From Actinernus sp. WN-2022 (Eukaryota; Cnidaria; Anthozoa; Actiniaria; Actinernidae): a stretch of 64,000 nucleotides of DNA. The notes under the pieces are model-generated. The model did not search any database, was not told where the DNA came from, and was given only the letters and a program-made list of their open reading frames with translations. The stretch spans positions 76,717,537 to 76,781,536 of the forward strand of contig JAOWCC010001589.1 in assembly GCA_030867875.1 (NCBI GenBank), given 5' to 3'. Made by a program: the position numbers and the translations under genes. Below are positions 22,274 to 33,824 of this stretch, piece by piece. Numbering within the stretch: position 1 is the stretch's first letter; each line of letters starts with the position of its first letter.

Positions 22274-23020
22274 ATATATTTTAAACTTGAGTCAGTATAA
22301 ACGACAGTGTATAGATTTAAACGCTAGAAAGTTGTCACGTACCTTTAAAAATGTATCGAAATGAGTTGTTGTAAACAAAGCCAAAATAACGTGTTTTTTT
22401 TTTAATGTTGACAATTTTGGCGCGAAAATGCTGGAGCGCGCGCGTGTGTTTTCCCGCCTTTTTTTAGACTGTAAAATAGAATTTGACTATCAAATTTTTT
22501 TTACATGTATAGAAATTCTTACTTTATTATTAGTATGATCAGTTTTCAACTTCTTGGGATTAATTTTGTTGCTGTTATAGGAGAATATGTCATGCATCAA
22601 TTGTTCTGTCCCACTAATATGTTATCCTAGCTTAAATCCGTAGAACACGAAGTTCTAGCAATTGGAACCTTTGGAGAAATATCGTTTCCAATTCACAGGC
22701 TCGTGAGAAATGCATATATTAAAGTAGACAGAGAGACACAGGCAAACTTGTTTCATGATGTGATACACTCTTCTGGTACGCAGCAACTATAGCTATAGAA
22801 CTGTAACTGGCTCCAGTTGTTCAAAAACTGAAGGATAAAGACCGGTTTACATATTTTAGGTACGCGTGCCAACCATTATCTGCACGGCACCCCTTATTTT
22901 TGTTGTGTAAATGGAAATGTCCCGGGTACGCGTGCCCAAAAATATAGGGAAGCATATTTCCCAGGCGATCATCGACTCCGCACCTGAGACCCTGTGCATG
23001 AAAGGGAATCTCGGCCCGCC
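22274..23020. other. Intronic sequence, nothing recognised
   Basis: AT-rich sequence. ACGCGTGCC occurs twice at 22862-22937. No gene was seen. Confidence 0.4.
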
Positions 23021-24434
23021 TGTTAGGAGTGCCGTGGCCACGTTAGGAGTGCCATGGCCATGTTAGGAGTGCCATGGCCATGTTAGGAGCGCCATGGCCA
23101 TGTTAGGAGTACCGTGGCCACATTTAGGAGTTCCGTTAGGAGTGCCGTGGCCACGGTAGGAGTGCCGTGGCCACATTTAGGAGTGTCGCGTGGCCATGTT
23201 AGGAGGAGTGCCGTTAGGAGTGCCATGGCCATGTTAGGAGTGCCATGGCCATGTTAGGAGTACCGTGGCCACATTTAGGAGTTCCGTTAGGAGTGCCGTG
23301 GCCACGGTAGGAGTGCCGTGGCCACATTTAGGAGTGTCGCGTGGCCATGTTAGGAGTGCCGTTAGGAGTGCCATGGCCATGTTAGGAGTGCCATGGCCAT
23401 GTTAGGAGTACCGTGGCCACATTTAGGAGTTCCGTTAGGAGTGCCGTTAGGAGTGCCGTGGCAATGGTTAGGAGTGCCGTGGCCATGTTAGGAGTGGCGT
23501 GGCCACATTTAGGAGTTCAGTTAGGAGTGCCGTGGCCACGTTAGAAGTGCTGTGGCCACATTTAGGAGTGCCGTGGCCATGTTAGGAGTGCCGTCGCCAC
23601 GTTAGTAGTGCCGTGGCCACATTTAGGAGTTCCATTAGGAGTGCCGTGGCCACGTTAGGAGTGCCGTTAGGAGTGCCGTGGCCACGTTAGGAGTGCCATG
23701 GCCACGTTAGGAGTGCCGTGGCCACATTTAGGAGTTCAGTTAGGAGTGCCGTGGCCACGTTAGGAGTGCTGTGGCCACATTTAGGAGTGCCGTGGCCATG
23801 TTAAGAGTACCGTGGCCAAGTTAGGAGTGTCGTGGCCAAGTTAGGAGTGCCGTGGCCACGTTAAGAGTGCCGTGGCCACGTTAGGAGTACCGTAAGTTTG
23901 TGTCCGTAATCAGATGATAACCACGCCCGGGGGGATTAGCCCCAGGCGTGGTAAGATTGCCATTGGTTTCGGCCTTCCAGCCTACTCACGACTCTCACCA
24001 AGAGGAGGTTGCAATCTTAGGAGTGCCGTGGCCATGTTAGGAGTGCCGTGGCCATGTTAGGAGTGCCGTGGCCATGTTAGGAGTGCCGTGGCCATGTTAG
24101 GAGTGCCGTGGCCATGTTAGGAGTGCCGTGGCCATGTTAGGAGTGCCGTGGCCATGTTAGGAGTGCCGTGGCCATGTTAGGAGTGCCGTGGCCATGTTAG
24201 GAGTGCCGTGGCCATGTTAGGAGTGCCGTGGCCATGTTAGGAGTGCCGTGGCCATGTTAGGAGTGCCGTGGCCATGTTAGGAGTGCCGTGGCCATGTTAG
24301 GAGTGCCGTGGCCATGTTAGGAGTGCCGTGGCCATGTTAGGAGTGCCGTGGCCATGTTAGGAGTGCCGTGGCCATGTTAGGAGTGCCGTGGCCATGTTAG
24401 GAGTGCCGTGGCCATGTTAGGAGTGCCGTGGCCA
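23021..24434 (+). repeat. 20-bp minisatellite in two blocks (GTTAGGAGTGCCGTGGCCAT)n
   Basis: Block 1 (23021-23892) is heterogeneous, with units of 20 bp and variants (CATTTAGGAGT, GTTAGGAGTGCC half units, CCACG/CCATG) and duplicated sub-blocks. A unique spacer of about 125 bp (23893-24017) follows. It contains the hairpin CCACGCC..GGCGTGG. Block 2 (24018-24434) is about 21 essentially identical units. Each unit contains the palindrome TGGCCA, and some contain CCATGG. Confidence 0.95.
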
Positions 24435-24588
24435 AAATACTTGTGGCATGCATACAACAGGCTTACCCGCAGTATAAAGCAAGTTATTATTTTTTTCCTT
24501 GCACAGGAGAATATCAAATGGCTCTCTTGGCAGAAGCAGAGTGAGTCAGTATTTCAGTATAGTACACTTGATGTGTTAGGAGTGTTTA

Positions 24589-25170
24589 TACTCGAGCATG
24601 TTAAGGCCTGGTTCAGGGAGCAAATTTCGGGTAAAAACTGTTTTCCTTATTTGAGCACAGCTGAGTACGGTAAGTGCACCAAGTTTCTCACGATAATAGT
24701 ATCGTCATTCTTGACTCCCTTAAGTGGATTGTGTGTAGTAATGTGACTTCTACCACGAAATTAAATAAAAAACGTGGCTCCGAGAACAGTGAGGCTAATG
24801 AATGCATGTGGTTCAGGTTAAAGCCTTTTACCTAGTTCAGCTTAGAAAAGATGACTACAATGTTTCGTTAATGAGGTATTAAGGCAAAAATGTGCAAAAT
24901 AGGTCACATGACTTTTTGTACTCTTAATATTTCCTTATCTTAACATGATAGTCATGTTTTTTAAGCGTGGTCTAAAACACTGGTGGAAGAGGAATATTTC
25001 AGCAGGGTTACTTTTTATTCATATGTTATCGTCGCAACCGCATTTCACTTAAATAGTTTTCTCTAATTATGACGTCATCGATGTGATTAGATATTGTTTA
25101 AACTGTTGTTCCTGTTAGAAACATTTATTTACGGTAAATCTATTTTCCATTAAATGAACCAAGCCTTATA
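24589..25170 (+). mobile_element. Dispersed non-autonomous element, copy B
   Basis: It begins CTCGAGCATGTTAAGGCCTG and is collinear with 18722-19650 but lacks the 19263-19553 segment. It ends near AACCAAGCCTTA, about 70 bp from the Mab-21 exon donor. It has no ORF. Confidence 0.7.
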
Positions 25171-25239
25171 GTTGTAAATGCTTGAGTACTGATGGAATGA
25201 CTGACTGACACAGATTTCCCTTATAATTATTATACTTAC

Positions 25240-26082
25240 TTGCGGCTTTTCTGGGCCATTGTGGATGATGTAACCCCACAGTGAAGTCACAATAAAACAA
25301 GATGAGCTCCTTTTCATTTCCCGTACAGCAGGGGCAACAGAGACTGGTACAGCTATCAAAGCTCTTGACTTTTCTCTCTACTTTTATTGTCAATGCCGGA
25401 CCATTCATTTCAGCTGTCGCCTTATCTGCAGTTACATCAATCTCAGTAAAGATTATGCTTCGAAAGGTCGTTTTCAAAAGATCATGAATCTTGGTAATGG
25501 ACAGATAGTGACCAACTTTATCTTCAACATGGCGAGGCAAGGAAAGACTTTTCCAGTGCTTTAGCTCTAAAAATCTGAGAGAAAGCCACATATAACCGGT
25601 TGGAATCTGGTCATTCTCTGTAGTGGTAAATGTAGCTGTGCTCTGCTGAGCACCCTTTTCACCAACAGTAATACCATCAGGAATTAGCATCATATCGTAG
25701 TCCGTCGCCAGGACTGCAGTTGAGGGTAGTAGCTTCCCAACCTCTTCTCTAAGGCTTCCTGTTGGTAGCATACTGAAGAAAAACTCGGGTAACTCGTTGG
25801 CAAAATGCAAGAGAATTTTGCTGATGTACGAATTATTACAGATGTTCTCCATGATCTGGCGTCTTGTGAGTGGTGGATTTTCGGAGTAGCGTTCAATTGC
25901 AGTTTCCAAGTCGAGCTTTGAGGTACAGTCTAAGCGACAGAAGCAACGTTTGTACCAGACGCGGAGGCAGGTCATCCCCATGCTCCTCCATCCACGTCTT
26001 GAGCAACAGCACACAAGCATAACAAACATCAGTACTACAAGTAGCACTGGAATGATAGTCGTCAAGACATTGGACGAGCCAT
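25240..26082 (-). CDS. Transmembrane Mab-21/cGAS-like nucleotidyltransferase, N-terminal exon
   Basis: An internal exon on the minus strand, bounded by acceptor CGTCTTTGTCCGCAG (ends 26083) and donor A|GTAAGTA (25239). The translation opens DGSSNVLTTIIPVLLVVLMF, a hydrophobic membrane span of about 20 residues. A basic, Cys-rich juxtamembrane stretch (CCCSRRGWRS..VWYKRCFC) suggests that the rest is cytosolic. The nucleotidyltransferase core follows: LPTGSLREE (the GS motif), ATDYDMMLIPD (the DxD metal pair), and FYCDFTVGLHHPQWP (a third Asp where the family has the VDLVP..WP segment). All three acidic positions used by cGAS-like enzymes therefore seem to be kept. The exon starts within a codon, so an upstream exon (signal peptide or ectodomain) must exist and was not found here. 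It splices in phase to 12881-13509. Membrane-anchored relatives in vertebrates are ITPRIP-like proteins. Whether this one is an active synthase or a pseudoenzyme cannot be decided. Confidence 0.85.
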
Positions 26083-26211
26083 CTGCGGACAAAGACGATC
26101 ATACAGAGTCAATAGGAAGACAAAGCAACAGCAAAAACAATAGTACACAAGCATCACACTAAAACACCAGTACTGCAACTGACACTAGCATTATAAGTGT
26201 TACTAGTAGTA
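26083..26211 (-). other. Upstream intron edge of the Mab-21 gene
   Basis: It contains the polypyrimidine tract and AG acceptor of the 25240-26082 exon on the minus strand. The upstream exon was not located. Confidence 0.5.
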
Positions 26212-27303
26212 TGATGCGGTTATGGACCCGGATTTATAAGGATGTGGATGTGGTGTAAAGTAATGAATAATTATAAGTAATAATAGTGCGCAATGAATAA
26301 TTAATGAGTAATAATAGTGAGTAATGAATAGTAATAAGTAACTTAGGGGAGGTATTGTGTATTAATAATACCCCTCTGACCTCATAAAAGACCTTATTGT
26401 TTGAGGCACTGGATTCAAGCGACGTTCATTTGTACTAACGCTTAACTCTTCTAACTCCGTTCAGTTCTACTGCTCTCGCGATACCCTTTCAGAACCCTTA
26501 CCTGTAGAGCCCTTTCAGGACCCCTTTAGAACCCTTTCATAACCTCTACAGAACCCTTCAGAACCGCTACATAACCTTTAGGGAACTCCCATTTATCTCC
26601 TCCTCAACAAATATCATTTCCCACTTTCTTCTCACCTCCTCATCTCATTTTCGGGCAAGTCTGGACACGCCCGCCGCCCGTACGCCCGCATAGCGAATGC
26701 GAAGAATTCTGAGATCAAATAGTCGTTTTGATCCCTATACGATTATTAAATATTGTCTTTATTCTGTAACTTTTATCATAAATAAAAATAAGAAACATAA
26801 ATCGTATTCATTCCTGCAGTTGCCGATTGCCTGTCGCCCAAGCGCACGCCACCCGCAGCTGCATCCCTAATGCTAAGCCTAAAATGCTAACCCTAACCTT
26901 ATATTCCAATCCTAACCCTAATAAACCCTAACCTTCACCACTACAACGCTATTATCTCTGCGGCCGCAAATATTAATCTTGGCAGCCGCTGTGGCCAGTA
27001 CACCCACAACTGATCGTAATTCAAATTAGAGTGAAGCGTTAGTACAAGTGAGCGTCGCTTGAATCCAGTGCCTCAAACAATAGGGTCTATTATATATGAG
27101 GTCAGAGGGGTATTGTTAATACACATAGGCTTGCTCAGACTTGCCCGAAGCCTAGATGCGAACTATCTCCCCTAAGTTACTTATTGTTACTATTCATTGC
27201 TCACTATTATTACTCATTCATTAGACTTGCGCACTATTATTCCTCATTAATTATTCATTACTCCACATCCTTATAAACCCGGGTCCATAACCGCATATAA
27301 TAT
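26212..27303. mobile_element. 1.1 kb element with about 250-bp terminal inverted repeats
   Basis: The left arm (26217-26455) and right arm (27010-27298) are inverted copies that begin ATGCGGTTATGGACCCGG, then TTTATAAGGATGTGGA. They share TAAGTAACTTAGGGGAG, AATACCCCTCTGACCTC and CACTGGATTCAAGCGACG. The right arm has an extra 39 bp or so around TTCGGGCAAGTCTGAGCAAG. The centre holds degenerate AGAACCCTTT repeats (26485-26590) and telomere-like CCTAACCCTAA stretches (26874-26935). No transposase ORF is present. Confidence 0.85.
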
Positions 27304-27565
27304 TACTGTTACTCAGTTGGTGTGGGTCACGAGCTGGCACAGCATCATGGGTAAATTTGTGGAAGACCTCATTGTTGTCATGACACGATCGAGTGAACAT
27401 GTCAGCTGCCAAAATAAATTACCTCGAAACCAAAGTTTATGTCGCGATTTTGACTTAAATGTACCTTTGTATTGAATACCCAGTATTTCTTGCAAATATT
27501 TGATAAGGAAAGCAACACAGGAAGGGGTAAACTGCAGAAATGTTCCGCTGTGATACAGTTAGTAA
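27304..27565. other. No recognised gene
   Basis: Minus-strand open frames of about 60 codons here show no domain. Confidence 0.4.
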
Positions 27566-28075
27566 ATGCACAGGCAGCCCAAGCTCTATTTTGTGTCATT
27601 TAAAAGCAACTCATTGCCAAATTTTACAGAAGTTAATCAAATGTAAAATATCAATACAGTACTCAAATAAAGATTATATACCTCTTCAAAGTTGCGTTTT
27701 TGATTGTCCTGTGTACTCCTGGGGTCATTTTAGCCACTATCACAAGATTTCCAATTCTCCGTCCCAACGGTAATAGAAAATAGAAAGGCTGGAGACTTCA
27801 CCTCGCATCCTCACTGAGTGAACGATGGCGATGGCCGAAAATTCCCTCGTATCGCTATTTTCTATTACATGCAGTTGGGACGGTGAATTGGAAATCTTGT
27901 GATAGAGGCTAAAATGACCCCAGGACTACACAGGACAATCAAACATTTTGAAGAGGTATATAATCTTTATTTGAGTACTGTATTGATTTCTTACATTTTA
28001 TTAGCTTCTGTAAAATCTCACAATGAGTTGCTTTTAAATTACACAAAATTAGAGCTTGGGCTGCCTGTGTTAAAG
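27566..28075. repeat. Large foldback with arms of about 215 bp
   Basis: ACAGGCAGCCCAAGCTCT at 27570, through CACAAGATTTCCAATTC at about 27754, is matched in reverse by 27855-28075. Matched blocks include TACAGTACTCAAATAAAGAT, TATATACCTCTTCAAA and CCTGGGGTCATTTTAGCC. The arms are highly similar, with a few indels, and the loop is about 70 bp. A transcript would form a long hairpin. Confidence 0.9.
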
Positions 28076-28409
28076 GTTTCGATTTTTGTTCGCGGGCGCT
28101 GTCCTTGGCAACGTAAATAGCTCAAAAGTAAATTGCTGCTCTTACTGTGGCACAGTATACATGTCTCTTTTCAATTTCCGAAACACGTTTTTTTTTACAA
28201 AATAGCCGCAAAGGAAGACCTTAAATATGGATAAATTTAGTAAACTTAGTTGACCAAATGTTGCATTCTCGACACCAAGACTTTTGTTCGATTATGGAGC
28301 TCGCTGATGGGAAAAAAACTCGTGAAATCTCGTGGCGCACACCGCCTGACTGTAGAACAGTGTGCTTGTATTTACTATATATATATTAACCGAGCGCCAT
28401 TTCTGCTCG
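28076..28409. other. No recognised gene
   Basis: Nothing was identified. Confidence 0.4.
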
Positions 28410-29115
28410 GTAAAGATCCGAACCGATCCTAATAAAGATCCGATCCGATCCTAGTAAAGATCCGATCCGATCCGAGTAAAGATCCGATCCGATCCTAGTA
28501 AACATCCGATCCGATAAGAGTAAAGATCCGATCCGATCCTAGTAAAGTTCCAATCCGATCCGAGTAAAGATCCAATCCGATCCGAGTAAAGATCCAATCC
28601 GATCCTAGTAAAGATCCGATCCGATCCTAGTAAAGATCCGATCCGATCCGATCCTAGTAAAGATCCGAACCGATCCGAGTAAAGATCCGAACCGATCCGA
28701 GTAAAGATCCGATCCGATCCTAGTAAAGATCCGAACCGATCCGAGTAAAGATCCGATCCGAGTAAAGATCCGAACCGATCTGAGTAAAGTTCCGATCCGA
28801 TCCGAGTAAAGTTCCTATCCGATCCTAGTAAAGATCCGAACCGATCCGAGTAAAGATCCTATCCGATCCTAGTAAAGAGCCTAACCGATCCTAGTAAAGA
28901 TCCGAACCGATCCTAGTAAAGTTCCAATCCGATCCGAGTAAAGATCCAATCCGATCCGAGTAAAGATCCGATCGATCCTAGTAAAGATCCGACCGATCCG
29001 AGTAAAGATCCGATCCGAGTAAAGATCCGAACCGATCTGAGTAAAGTTCCGATCCGATCCGAGTAAAGTTCCTATCCGATCCGAGTAAAGATCCTATCCG
29101 ATCCGAGTAAAGATC
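28410..29115 (+). repeat. 22-bp GATC-rich minisatellite
   Basis: About 32 units of AGTAAAGATCCGATCCGATC plus CT or CG. There are 17-bp short units and substitutions (GAACC, TTCC, AATCC). The array is very dense in GATC sites. It is non-coding. Confidence 0.95.
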
Positions 29116-30405
29116 GGTATAGGTTCCGGTTTGGCCCCAGCTTAAGGCTTATTCAATTCATTAACATATAAATGTTAGATAAAGAATGAGCGGCCGATCT
29201 TTATCCGATTTACAAACTCGAGCTGAAAGCGAGAAAAGATCGGACGCGAATTCTTTATCTTACTTACTTATCAGTCATGTTTTCAGTTATTTTGGCGATA
29301 TTTTGGCGACTTATTTTGGCCGAGAAAATCGAAGCCAAAGTTTATGTAAATCAGGACGAAATCTGTATCACATTTACAGATCCCTCCCTCCACGCTCATT
29401 GATTTCCTTTGTTTTTGCTTCATGAATTATTAATGAGTTTGGAAATATTTATTAAATGCGTCATTTCAATGATTTGTAATGCACTGTAAAGCAATATTAC
29501 GACCGGCATAAGTCGCCCAAGAATAGTTGAACAAGAATTAAAACATCTTACTGCATCCACATCAATGATTTGTTTAACCTGGGCTACGATTTGTGGCAAA
29601 GGCTTGTAAGTGTGTTTTAGCGTTCGTTTAGGACATATTCCGGCTGTTCCGAAATCTGAATACCTCAAAATAGTACAGATATTTCTCCCGAAATGTAGAA
29701 AGCAGTGACCAGTTTTAGTATGTTAGTTGGAATTACTTTTGCTTGATAATACATTTAGAGTGGGGCCTGGAACCTACTAGGCGCGGTATCTAAACCTGCT
29801 GTATTGCATTATGGTGCGAGTGCGAAAACAATTCAGTCAGAACCGGAACTGAAATTGTATGCGTCTTTCCGTATTTACTGAACATTGTTTTATTGGTGTA
29901 TTCCTTTCTCGGAATCCGAATAGCCGGAATAATGTCCTAAAAGAACACACCATGAATAGATGGCAATTTCGAAGAACGAGCGAGCGCTCGCAGACAAAAA
30001 GTTGACTAAAATATTTATTTTCCAACGTTTCTCAGAGGTTTTAGTTTTCAATATTAAGTTGGATAGAACCATAGTTTAGTTAATATTTAATATGCTAAAA
30101 CAATCAGACTTCTCTCTCTTGCTAACTGTCAACTGTAGTTGACTTGGGGCTATAGAAACCTGGAGCTCGCAGCCGTCTAATTGTTAATAAATATACTTTT
30201 GCTATATATCGTCGTTAATTGATAACAGTATAATACTGTATTTATATTACTTACTTGAGCTAGCCTGTGTGGGATTGCGTGGATAATACATGTTGTCCAT
30301 CCTTTCAAACTGAAGAGTAAAACAAAGTTATCATAAGCCGAATGACAGCCTTACACAGTTTTCAGGTAAAAATAGTTCACAATAAAAAGAATCGCTATTT
30401 CTCAC
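29116..30405. other. No recognised gene
   Basis: It contains one copy of the CATGAATTATTAATGAGTTT motif at about 29421, shared with 8629. The rest is unassigned. Confidence 0.4.
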
Positions 30406-30812
30406 TTTAAGGGAGATTACAGTTGAATTTGAGGAAAAGGGTTGAGAATGGAGGATGAAATAAAAAGAGGAAAAAAGAAATTAGTACACACCTAATTACT
30501 TGACTATCCACTTGAGAGCATATCGGGTTGATAGCAGACACATTTGGTGTTCATCTATTAATTATTAATCCAAACCCCCAATTTTAATTCTTCATAAAAC
30601 CTTCTTTTTTTCCTATTTACTCAAAACAAATCGCCCTCCCAAAATTTTTCCTTATGAAAGCCATGAAAAAATTCAGCAAAATTGTAATAAACTAAGCGAA
30701 CCTTCAAATGCAAATTAAATGAAGCGAATTTAAAATAACATACAATCTCAATTAGAAATAAAACTACGCAAACGTGGCAAAAAAGTGCATTCAACTGTAA
30801 TCCCTCCTTAAA
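30406..30812. mobile_element. MITE-like element, about 407 bp, with about 23-bp TIRs
   Basis: The left terminus TTTAAGGGAGATTACAGTTG then AAT is inverted at the right terminus (ATTCAACTGTAATCCCTCCT then TAAA), with one gap. The interior is AT-rich and non-coding. Confidence 0.75.
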
Positions 30813-32394
30813 CTCTTATAACACTTAAATTTTGATTCAGTGAACGGAAACTTCATCGCACCAGAGGCGTTCTGACGGTCGCAAAAAACAGAGAGTATAC
30901 AGTCCATGTGTACAGACGTCGTTCTCACTTATAGTATTTTCACCGCAGACTAATAATATTTTAACAGACTAATAATATTTAGCACTTGTGAGCAACTGTG
31001 CAGCTTTGCACATGTGTAACTAGCTAATACTTACAAGACTTGAAGTACAACTACACAATCAGAAAATCAGTCCCTAGCTAGTGTTACCAAACCTATAAGC
31101 CAAGCAACTCTTAACTTCCTTAGTTAATCCTCTAATATTTAAATGAGGTGCTGTCGGGGTTTACTCGAATACAATTAGGCTTGGACATTGAAAGTAGTTT
31201 TGTGTCTCTTGTGTTTGATTTTAGGGTGACTCCCTTTCATTTCGGTCGACCCAGTCAACTGGTTTCACTTTCAATAAACGCCGTCTCTTCAATAAAAGCT
31301 CGCCAGGGCAGGCTGGGGCGCGGATTCAGGATCAGCCCAAGAAAGCTTATGCTAAAAAATCCATGCAATAGATGTAATGCTAAAACTATACAAGGCTTTT
31401 ATTGTTCCACATTTTGAATTTTGTAGTCCTCTTCTTGTTGGTATAGGCAAAGTCCAGAGTAACCGCTTAGAAGACGCTAACTACTACGTCAGTATAAAAA
31501 CTTTGTTAGCTCACACTTGTGCTTGTTACCAGTCACTACTGATTGCTATATAAATGTCTTTACCGTAGCGGATTTCAGTATATTCGCGATTTTTTTAGTT
31601 ATAGGAGAACGATCTAGTCGATCTATAGTATGAAAGGTGATGGTGATGGCTTTAATTTGAACTGGAAGAAAAAGTATTTTACTTATGTCCTCTCGCAGCT
31701 CTGGGACAATCGTCCTACTAGTGTTCGTCAAGCGGGAAATCTTAAACGACTCAAAAACGAATCTTAGTAACTGATCGTACTTTAGCCTGTTAACTGACAT
31801 TTAGGACTATTTTACCTAAGTATACATATTATAGTATATATTTTTAAGAGTACTTATATGTATAAGTATATTGTACTTACACGTATGCAACATATTTCCA
31901 TATTGTAAATTTCTAAATCTCTAGATTTCTTAAAACTGATATAACTAGGTTTATAATTATATTGCATTACTTAAATGTTATTAGTTTAGAATGCACGTTC
32001 TTATTTTGAACGAGTATATATAGCTCTTGGACGATAATGTGGTTGAATAAACTATTGATTTATTGATTAGAGTGAGGTTCGAAAGGGGAGTTCGATCATG
32101 GCAACTTCTTTAATTTGATTTCCTTTATAAAAAAGAGTGAGTGAAAGGGGATTAGATCGAACCCATTTTTTACCCCTGATCGTCCCATCACTGGTACTTT
32201 CGAAGGTTCTGAAGTGCAACTGAACCGTGTGTAAGCTCCCGCTTCAGTAACAAACGCATAGAATCTCTATATTTTTAAAATAAAAACTAAAAGTTTTTTA
32301 AATTCCCGATGAAAAAAACCCTCTGAATTCCTAACAGGACCTGAATTCGAAACAACCATGGGCCCTGATCAAAGTCAGGACCCGGCTAATCCAC
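30813..32394. other. No recognised gene
   Basis: AT-rich. Open frames at 31148 (+) and 31546 (-) have no recognisable motif. I see no repeat family. Confidence 0.4.
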
Positions 32395-32507
32395 AGATCG
32401 AAGTGAGATACCAACAAACTCAACTCACATATGCCGCGTCCGGGGGTTGAATCTGGGCTACAGTGGTGAGAAGCGAAGCGCTTAACCACTGCGCCACTCC
32501 AGCTCCC
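32395..32507 (-). mobile_element. tRNA-derived SINE (family 2), truncated, reverse orientation
   Basis: On the minus strand: GGGAGCTGGAGTGGCGCAGT, then GTTAAGCGCTTCGC, then a B-box-like GATTCAACCCCC, then GCGGCATATGTGAGTTGAGT. It is the same family as 10452-10640 but older and shorter. Confidence 0.7.
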
Positions 32508-32770
32508 GTCAGTTCCGATATCCAGTGGGACTTTTCCCATATCATGACCTAGTGTGAGACCTAGATGAGCCTCCGTTATTTCCAAGAAGTTAAGCTGGTA
32601 AATCGATGTCACGACAACACACGCCGGGCACAAATGATCGTGAAAACGGCGGGTTATATATATATTTTTAAGTTTTCGACATAGTTTGTTAATTTTCTCG
32701 CCAAAAATTGGCGGGAAATAAATAGCATAAAACCATTTATGAATATATCGCTTGTTTTAACTTTTACTAC
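32508..32770. other. No recognised gene
   Basis: Nothing was identified. Confidence 0.4.
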
Positions 32771-33150
32771 GTTGCTCCGCTGCTTCCAGGAAGCCAATCA
32801 AACCTATTAAACTAACCTTAACAAATCGAAAACAATTCTCCTGAAATATATTTTATTTCCCGAGGACGCACCAGGAGAAATCCGAGTATTTCTCACAGAG
32901 TAATAGCCTTACAGCTAAGTTGCTCTGCTGCTTCCAGGAAGCCAATAAAACCTATTAAACCTAACCTTAACAAATCAAAAACAATTATATTGAAATATAT
33001 TTTATTTCCCAAGGACGCACCAGGAGAAATCCGAGTATTTCTCACAGAGTAATAGCCTTACAGCTAAGTTGCTCTGCTGCTTCCAGGAAGCCAATAAAAC
33101 CTGTTAAAACAAACCATGACAAATTGAAACAATTCTTATATATATCCATC
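32771..33150 (+). repeat. 148-149 bp tandem repeat, about 2.5 copies
   Basis: Units start GTTGCTCCGCTGCTTCCAGG at 32771, 32919 and 33068. They share GGACGCACCAGGAGAAATCC and CACAGAGTAATAGCCTTACA. The third unit is truncated. Confidence 0.9.
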
Positions 33151-33817
33151 TATTTAGCTCCGCTATTTAAGGCTACATACAAAAAGGTTTGGCACTAGCT
33201 TAACAAAGGCGCTACATATCCAATCAGTTTCGTCTATAAAGTCAATGTAACTAAATAACTATATATATACGGCGTTATTTATATAATTTCGAGGCCAAAA
33301 TATGGTCTCAAGCTCTTCTAATGAACCAAACTAGCGTCCCACATCTAGAATGATAGACCTGCTTTGGCTGCAAATTGCTATATGGAGAAAAACTTTGATT
33401 GGTTTTTAATGCTTTGGATTTCTCTGAAATGAATGGCGCGCTTTAATATTCTCGGAAATTATCGCCAATTTTTTAAATTTCCTTCAACTGAGCTTCATGG
33501 AAGGCCAGAATAGCCACATCTGCTAGAAGCTATAAATGTCTCTTCGTGTAAAGTGTGTTTGTTCATCTCAAATCTCTTTCTGAAAATGTGAAACAACATT
33601 CGGATTCAAGGTCTTACTTGTCGAGCGAAACCACGCGGGAATTTTACGGACTTGTCCTCCGTTTGTGTTGATCAGTCAAAAGTCCAATTGTTGAAAACCT
33701 TGATCATTTATCGAAAATAAAAACATTTAGCGGCATCACTTACTCCTTATTTCCTGCACAGCCAGTTGGCTAGAACCGTACATATAATACATACCATATA
33801 TATCTTAGAAGGTCGGA
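33151..33817. other. No recognised gene
   Basis: Nothing was identified. Confidence 0.4.
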
Positions 33818-33824
33818 ATAACGA

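Larger units (their letters stand above)
13510..25239 (-). other. Inferred 11.7 kb intron of the Mab-21 gene
   Basis: On the minus strand the donor A|GTAAGTA at 25239-25233 and the acceptor CTGCACAG at 13517-13510 bound this interval. It is filled with satellites, MITEs and transposon remnants listed individually. The distal end of the 28-bp satellite comes within about 300 bp of the acceptor. Confidence 0.65.

Noticed and set aside
23021..24434. CRISPR-like array
   Set aside because: Units are contiguous 20-mers with no unique spacers, so it is a minisatellite, in a eukaryotic context.
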